NCBI GenBank assembly: GCA_016718655.1
Contig: JADKCV010000003.1
Coordinates: forward strand, 124,001 to 188,000
Direction: 5' to 3'
Length of the DNA: 64,000 nucleotides
From: Flavobacteriales bacterium
GTDB lineage: Bacteria; Bacteroidota; Bacteroidia; Flavobacteriales_F; PHOS-HE28
The first letter of the stretch is position 1, and the number at the start of each line of letters is the position of its first letter. The position numbers were made by a program, and so were the translations under genes. Below, in pieces: positions 60,225-64,000 of this stretch. The notes beneath the pieces are model-generated. The model was not told the DNA's origin. It made no database searches and saw nothing but the letters and a program-made list of their open reading frames with translations.

Positions 60225-62288
60225 TCAACCGGGGCTCTTTCGCCCGGAACCCGGATAGTGTACCACTTCAATACGCAGATCACGGATGCGGAAACCACCC
60301 GCTGATCGGTGAACGATGTAGAGCTTGTTGGTGACCTTGGGGTCAGCGGCGTGTACCACGAATCGGGCAGCGACCAGGCCTTCCTGTAGCTCGACCTGCT
60401 GATAGCTCACAGAGCCGTCCGGGCCATCCTCCGTGAACACCAGCTCCGCATCCCCGTTCGGCGGTAAGTCCCATTCGTATCGGGCCTGTACGAAAAGCTC
60501 CGAGAACAGGGCGGTAGGTTCGGGAGCCACTGGATGTACCACCTCGAATGGATACTCACCACCGTTGAAGCACCATGTGTTCGACCCCAAGGAGCAAGCC
60601 ATCGTATCAAGCCGCATCATGGGTTCCGCCATCGTCCTGGCGCCTTGGTCCAGGATCGCGACACAGGTCACTGCTCGTTCCTCGGATCGCAGGTCCATGA
60701 TATGCACCTTGCCCAAAGGTCCCATGGGCGAGCGCAGGTATGGAAAGAGGCGCGGGTCGCTGAACCATTGGTCATCCGCGAAGAGCAGGTACCGTGCACC
60801 ACGCTCGATCAACCGTTCGATGACCCCGGGGTCCAACACGCCCCAACCGAAGCTGGTCCATCCCCGATTACCCATCAGGACCAATGAGGCGTTGATGGTG
60901 CCATCGTCCAGGAAGATCACCTTGTCACCTGGTGAGATACCCAATGCCGCCAATGCCGGTCGGATGTGGACCAGTTCCTTCAGCGGGCCTAGCCCAACGC
61001 CGTTCCAATGGTCCACCTCCTTGGTGGATGGGCGTGGCCATAATTCCATCACGCTCAGTTGGCCGCTCCCATCATAGCGCATCGCCATGTTGGTGTTCGT
61101 GTACGCCATGTTATAGAGCAGTAGGCCTATCGCAGCGGCACGCACCCAAGGGGAACGTGCAGCACCCGGATGGTCCCGCTGCAGCGTGTGGACGGCCAAC
61201 ACGGCGATCACCACGACCAGGATCATCGGATTGATGAAGTAATAGTCATGGTTGTCCAGCGCTTGGAACCAGAACAGGATATACAGCAGCACTCCCATGA
61301 GCAAGGCGCCTACGAACAGAACGATCTGCCGATGTTGCCTTCGGATCCGCAGCAGGAATACGAGAGCGGCGAACAGCATCACTACTTGCAAGGAACGGTC
61401 AAGGAGTTGGGGAAGTACGATGTCAACGCCCACACGCCATACACGCTCCCGGGAGACCGCGTCCAGGTCCCAGATCGGCCAGAGCGCGTTGAACGTGTAC
61501 TTCGCTTCATACAACGCATTATAGTGAGCCGCATAGGCATACCAGGCCAGAACGGCCGCATACCCAAAAAGGACCGGGCTCCATTCGCGGATGGAACCGG
61601 CGAACAAGGACCACAACATGCTGGGTCGTGTTCGCCATATGGTGGCTGAGAGCAGGACGATCGTCAGGGCGACCAGGCTCATGCCCGCCGTCATTTTGAG
61701 CAGCATGGCCAGCGCGAAGCAGGTCACGGCCTTCCACCACCATCCAATACGGTGCTCCTCGCCATACCGGACCACGCACCACCAACCGATCAACACCAGA
61801 TCGAAAGCGGGTACATCAGTGAGGAAAGCCACACTGAAGTAGACCAGCACGGGGGACACATGCACCAGAAGGGCTATGCACCCGGCCCAAAATGCACTGC
61901 CGGAGATACGACGCACGGCATCGAAAAGGGCGATGGTCCCCAGGACATGGAACACGAACAGGCAGGACCGGTAAAGGAGCTCACGGGGTCCGGTGATGCG
62001 CCAAAGCAAGCCGACGAACCAGTACAGCAAGGGGAACTCGCCGGCCGAGCGGCCACTGAGGTTGTCCTTGGCGAACTGGTTGTGGACAGCCGGTTCGAAG
62101 AGGTTCCATGTGGTGTCGTAATAGTTCCAGGCCAGCGAGATACAATCCGCTTGACGCCAGAGGTGGTGGGCCTGGGGACGCAGCAAGAGCACGTCGTATG
62201 TTCCATACACACCATGAAGAACCAGCAATACGAGGAGCAACCACCCGAGCGGATGGATGCGCTGGATCAGCTTCAGACCTGCCGCCAT
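60225..62288 (-). CDS. Large multi-spanning membrane protein (ArnT/GT39-like) with C-terminal domain
   Basis: A 687-aa protein: about eleven helices (HPLGWLLLVLLVLHGVYGTY, VLGTIALFDAVRRISGSAF, FLTDVPAFDLVLIGWWCVV, AGMSLVALTIVLLSATIW, LFGYAAVLAWYAYAAH). The first loop LLRPQAHHLWRQADCISLAW contains conserved acidic/His residues, resembling ArnT/PMT-type GT-C transferases. The last about 230 residues are extracytoplasmic, with a jelly-roll-like end (YEWDLPPNGDAELVFTEDGP, AARFVVHAADPKVTNKLYIV). The ATG at 62288 is chosen over an upstream in-frame start at 62357. It probably glycosylates surface polymers with a lipid-linked sugar (inference). Confidence 0.8.
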   Translation of the reverse strand: MAAGLKLIQRIHPLGWLLLVLLVLHGVYGTYDVLLLRPQAHHLWRQADCISLAWNYYDTTWNLFEPAVHNQFAKDNLSGRSAGEFPLLYWFVGLLWRITGPRELLYRSCLFVFHVLGTIALFDAVRRISGSAFWAGCIALLVHVSPVLVYFSVAFLTDVPAFDLVLIGWWCVVRYGEEHRIGWWWKAVTCFALAMLLKMTAGMSLVALTIVLLSATIWRTRPSMLWSLFAGSIREWSPVLFGYAAVLAWYAYAAHYNALYEAKYTFNALWPIWDLDAVSRERVWRVGVDIVLPQLLDRSLQVVMLFAALVFLLRIRRQHRQIVLFVGALLMGVLLYILFWFQALDNHDYYFINPMILVVVIAVLAVHTLQRDHPGAARSPWVRAAAIGLLLYNMAYTNTNMAMRYDGSGQLSVMELWPRPSTKEVDHWNGVGLGPLKELVHIRPALAALGISPGDKVIFLDDGTINASLVLMGNRGWTSFGWGVLDPGVIERLIERGARYLLFADDQWFSDPRLFPYLRSPMGPLGKVHIMDLRSEERAVTCVAILDQGARTMAEPMMRLDTMACSLGSNTWCFNGGEYPFEVVHPVAPEPTALFSELFVQARYEWDLPPNGDAELVFTEDGPDGSVSYQQVELQEGLVAARFVVHAADPKVTNKLYIVHRSAGGFRIRDLRIEVVHYPGSGRKSPG

Positions 62289-62389
62289 GGTCCGTGGTAT
62301 ATGTGGATCAAAGGGGCCATGAAGCACCAGCGAAGATCGACATCCCCTGGGGAACACGCATCAGCACAAGTAACTCCTGCCCAACGCAG
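62289..62389. other. Intergenic spacer between two membrane-protein genes
   Basis: 101 bp, no gene and no obvious -10 element or terminator. Confidence 0.3.
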
Positions 62390-63709
62390 CTACCCAAGGA
62401 AGGCATGCGCGATACCACGACCGAAATAGTCCCAGTCCCAAGGGTCCTTGCCGAAGAAACACCCGTCGTATTGCAAGGCCAAGCGATAGTTCACGAATAC
62501 CAGGAGGAATAGGAGCGGGAGCAGCGCTGCGCGCCAAAGCTTGGCTGTGGGCCCTGGCGAACGAAGCCATGCCCAGATCGGAATGGCCAGCAAGGGCAGG
62601 TACTGGACCAGGGGTCGCGAACCGAACCCACACCCGAAGTTCCACATGTGCCAGGCAGAACAGAGGTATACCGTGAACGCAAGAACAGCGAAGAGGATGA
62701 TGACCACATGGGGCCTCTGCTTCCACAACACGAACGATCCTGCGGGTAGCAGCAGCATCGCCGGGGCATAGGGAAGCCAGCCGTTCTCCGCTGCGAACAG
62801 GAACTTCAGGACGTGAGGCGAAAGCAGGTTCGTGAAGGCCTCATTGTCGTAGGAGACCGCCAACCAACGGCCGTGAACGAACCTCCAGTAGGCCAGTTGG
62901 GGAGACCAGACCACCAGCGCGGTGAAGGCCATGATGCCCCAGAATGCAGGTCGACGGAGCAATGCCGGACGCTCCGCCATTATCCACGCGATGAATCCGA
63001 GCACGATCACTGCATCCGTAGGGCGGATGAGCACGATCAAGGCACAGGTGATGCCGAAGCCGAACAAACTGGGCGGTCGCACCGCTTCCGCGTCCAGTAT
63101 ACGGGTGACGAACAGGTACAGGGCAAGCGCCACCATGGCGAAGGAGTATACGTGCGAGAAATCCGCCGCCCTGAACGCATAATAGAACAGGCTGCTACCG
63201 AATGCGATCAATGGTAGAAGCACCACGGGTACCCAGGGTGGTGCAGGTAACAGCCGTTGCAGGGCCAAGGCCGTCAGGAGCAGGCCGATGATCCAATACA
63301 GGATGGCACCAGCTTCCACTGCGCGTCGATGGGTATCCGTGAATCCGTCGGTAGCACCCCATCCGACGATCGACTCGGCGATCAGGTAGAATGGCAATTC
63401 GAGCAGGGCGACACCACAGGTGTACTTGGTGATGATCCGATCACGAGCGTAATGCACGATGAATCCATCAGCGGTCCTTTCGGTCAGGTCCAGCGGAAGG
63501 CCCTTCGCCCGCATGCCATAGTGGAACATGCCGGGCAGGTAGATGTAATAGCCCGCGCCATCCACACGCAGATCGGACCTCCAATCGTTGCCGGGGATCT
63601 TCGCATGGTGGTTCCATGAACTGGAGATCCAGAAGACCGCGAAGAACAGGGCCACCAAGGTCACCGACCAAGGGTGCCACGTGTTCAATTGCGGCTGTCG
63701 CAGGTTCAT
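62390..63709 (-). CDS. GT-C-like multi-spanning membrane protein
   Basis: A 439-aa protein with about ten helices (TLVALFFAVFWISSSWN, YWIIGLLLTALALQRLLPA, VPVVLLPLIAFGSSLFYYAF, CALIVLIRPTDAVIVLGFIA, LLPLLFLLVFVNYRLALQ). The N-terminal loop RVDGAGYYIYLPGMFHYGMR (about 47-66) resembles the acidic D/E loop of GT-C transferases. TARTICAL-like soluble domains are absent, unlike its larger neighbours. It ends 101 bp before the start of the next minus gene; scoB lies upstream on the same strand. Confidence 0.75.
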   Translation of the reverse strand: MNLRQPQLNTWHPWSVTLVALFFAVFWISSSWNHHAKIPGNDWRSDLRVDGAGYYIYLPGMFHYGMRAKGLPLDLTERTADGFIVHYARDRIITKYTCGVALLELPFYLIAESIVGWGATDGFTDTHRRAVEAGAILYWIIGLLLTALALQRLLPAPPWVPVVLLPLIAFGSSLFYYAFRAADFSHVYSFAMVALALYLFVTRILDAEAVRPPSLFGFGITCALIVLIRPTDAVIVLGFIAWIMAERPALLRRPAFWGIMAFTALVVWSPQLAYWRFVHGRWLAVSYDNEAFTNLLSPHVLKFLFAAENGWLPYAPAMLLLPAGSFVLWKQRPHVVIILFAVLAFTVYLCSAWHMWNFGCGFGSRPLVQYLPLLAIPIWAWLRSPGPTAKLWRAALLPLLFLLVFVNYRLALQYDGCFFGKDPWDWDYFGRGIAHAFLG

Positions 63710-63724
63710 GGTGTCCGCATCGGA

Positions 63725-64000
63725 TCACACTTGCATTTCCGGAACCAAGCCCTCCACCACCAGCCGTCCCTCGGTCTTCGCCTTGATCTCCTCAACGCTC
63801 ACCCCCGGCGCACGCTCCAAGAGGCGGAACCCCTCGGGGGTCACATCGAACACGCCCAGGTCGCTGACGATCTTCTTCACGCACCCCACACCGGTCAAGG
63901 GCAGTGTGCATTGCTTCAACAACTTGCTCTCGCCGGCCTTGTTGGTGTGGAGCATGCACACGATGATGTTGTCCGCGCTGGCCACAAGGTCCATGGCGCC
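63725..64000 (-). CDS. scoB: 3-oxoacid CoA-transferase subunit B, C-terminal part (partial)
   Basis: The last about 91 codons of the beta subunit of succinyl-CoA:3-ketoacid CoA-transferase, which activates acetoacetate with CoA from succinyl-CoA. Visible: GAMDLVASADNIIVCMLHTN, KAGESKLLKQCTLPLTGVGC and VKKIVSDLGVFDVTPEGFRL, a well-conserved C-terminal block. The catalytic Glu and the start lie beyond base 64000. It ends 15 bp before the GT-C-like gene, with no clear terminator between. Confidence 0.95.
   Translation of the reverse strand, partial: GAMDLVASADNIIVCMLHTNKAGESKLLKQCTLPLTGVGCVKKIVSDLGVFDVTPEGFRLLERAPGVSVEEIKAKTEGRLVVEGLVPEMQV

Overview
The window comes from a G+C-rich member of the Bacteroidota. 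Seven genes encode secreted proteins that end in a type IX secretion (T9SS) type A sorting domain. Start codons lack Shine-Dalgarno sequences, and many genes carry the Bacteroidota -10 element TAnnTT(T/C)G within a few bases of the start codon. Core genes (uvrC, gpsA, lysS, lipB, PGI/PMI, scoB) are of Bacteroidota type. By eye the G+C is about 60-65% outside the island and clearly lower at 8.9-15 kb. An uncultured high-G+C Flavobacteriales-like lineage is the best guess (inference).

Layout. 1-1.6 kb: 3' end of uvrC, then a RelE/ParE-type toxin-antitoxin pair flanked by copies of the uvrC 3' end. 1.8-8.7 kb: three T9SS cargo proteins and three small membrane or lipoprotein genes, all on the minus strand. 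8.7-15 kb: a low-G+C accessory island with an IS110 transposase remnant at its left edge. It reads, in transcription order (minus strand): C5-cytosine methyltransferase, MORC/MutL-like GHKL ATPase, Z1-domain SF2-like ATPase, an unrecognised 166-aa protein, and a PD-(D/E)XK (DUF4420) nuclease. This is a restriction-modification-like defence operon. Its first two genes carry several single-base frame breaks.

15-18 kb: two overlapping orphan genes, a frame-broken HNH endonuclease, then about 1.6 kb with no confident gene. That stretch holds a triple palindrome array and a minisatellite of about seventeen 21-bp units. 18-26.6 kb: a fibronectin III protein, a DUF3667 membrane protein and three tandem T9SS cargo genes. 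26.8-38.5 kb: a glycosyltransferase, a REP-like hairpin cluster, a LytS/LytTR two-component pair, a DUF5694 protein, a second DUF3667 protein, an aldehyde dehydrogenase, a further T9SS protein, an ATP-grasp protein, and DinB, DoxX, YHS and LysE-type proteins.

38.5-50.4 kb is mostly housekeeping: gpsA, an M28 peptidase, a HEAT-cyclophilin lipoprotein, two outer-membrane beta-barrel proteins, a GNAT, lysS, PGI/PMI, lipB and a serine hydrolase. 50.4-63.7 kb is a surface-glycan-like locus. On the plus strand it has a lipoprotein, a GH16-like hydrolase and a large membrane protein, all overlapping by ATGA. On the minus strand it has four large multi-spanning membrane proteins and a polyprenyl-phosphate-type glycosyltransferase. 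The window ends inside scoB.

At least a dozen single-base frame disruptions interrupt otherwise well-conserved coding sequence. Those at 13-16 kb fit one-base losses; those elsewhere fit one-base gains, mostly in three-base runs. Either the assembly has indel errors or the genes broke very recently; reads would decide.
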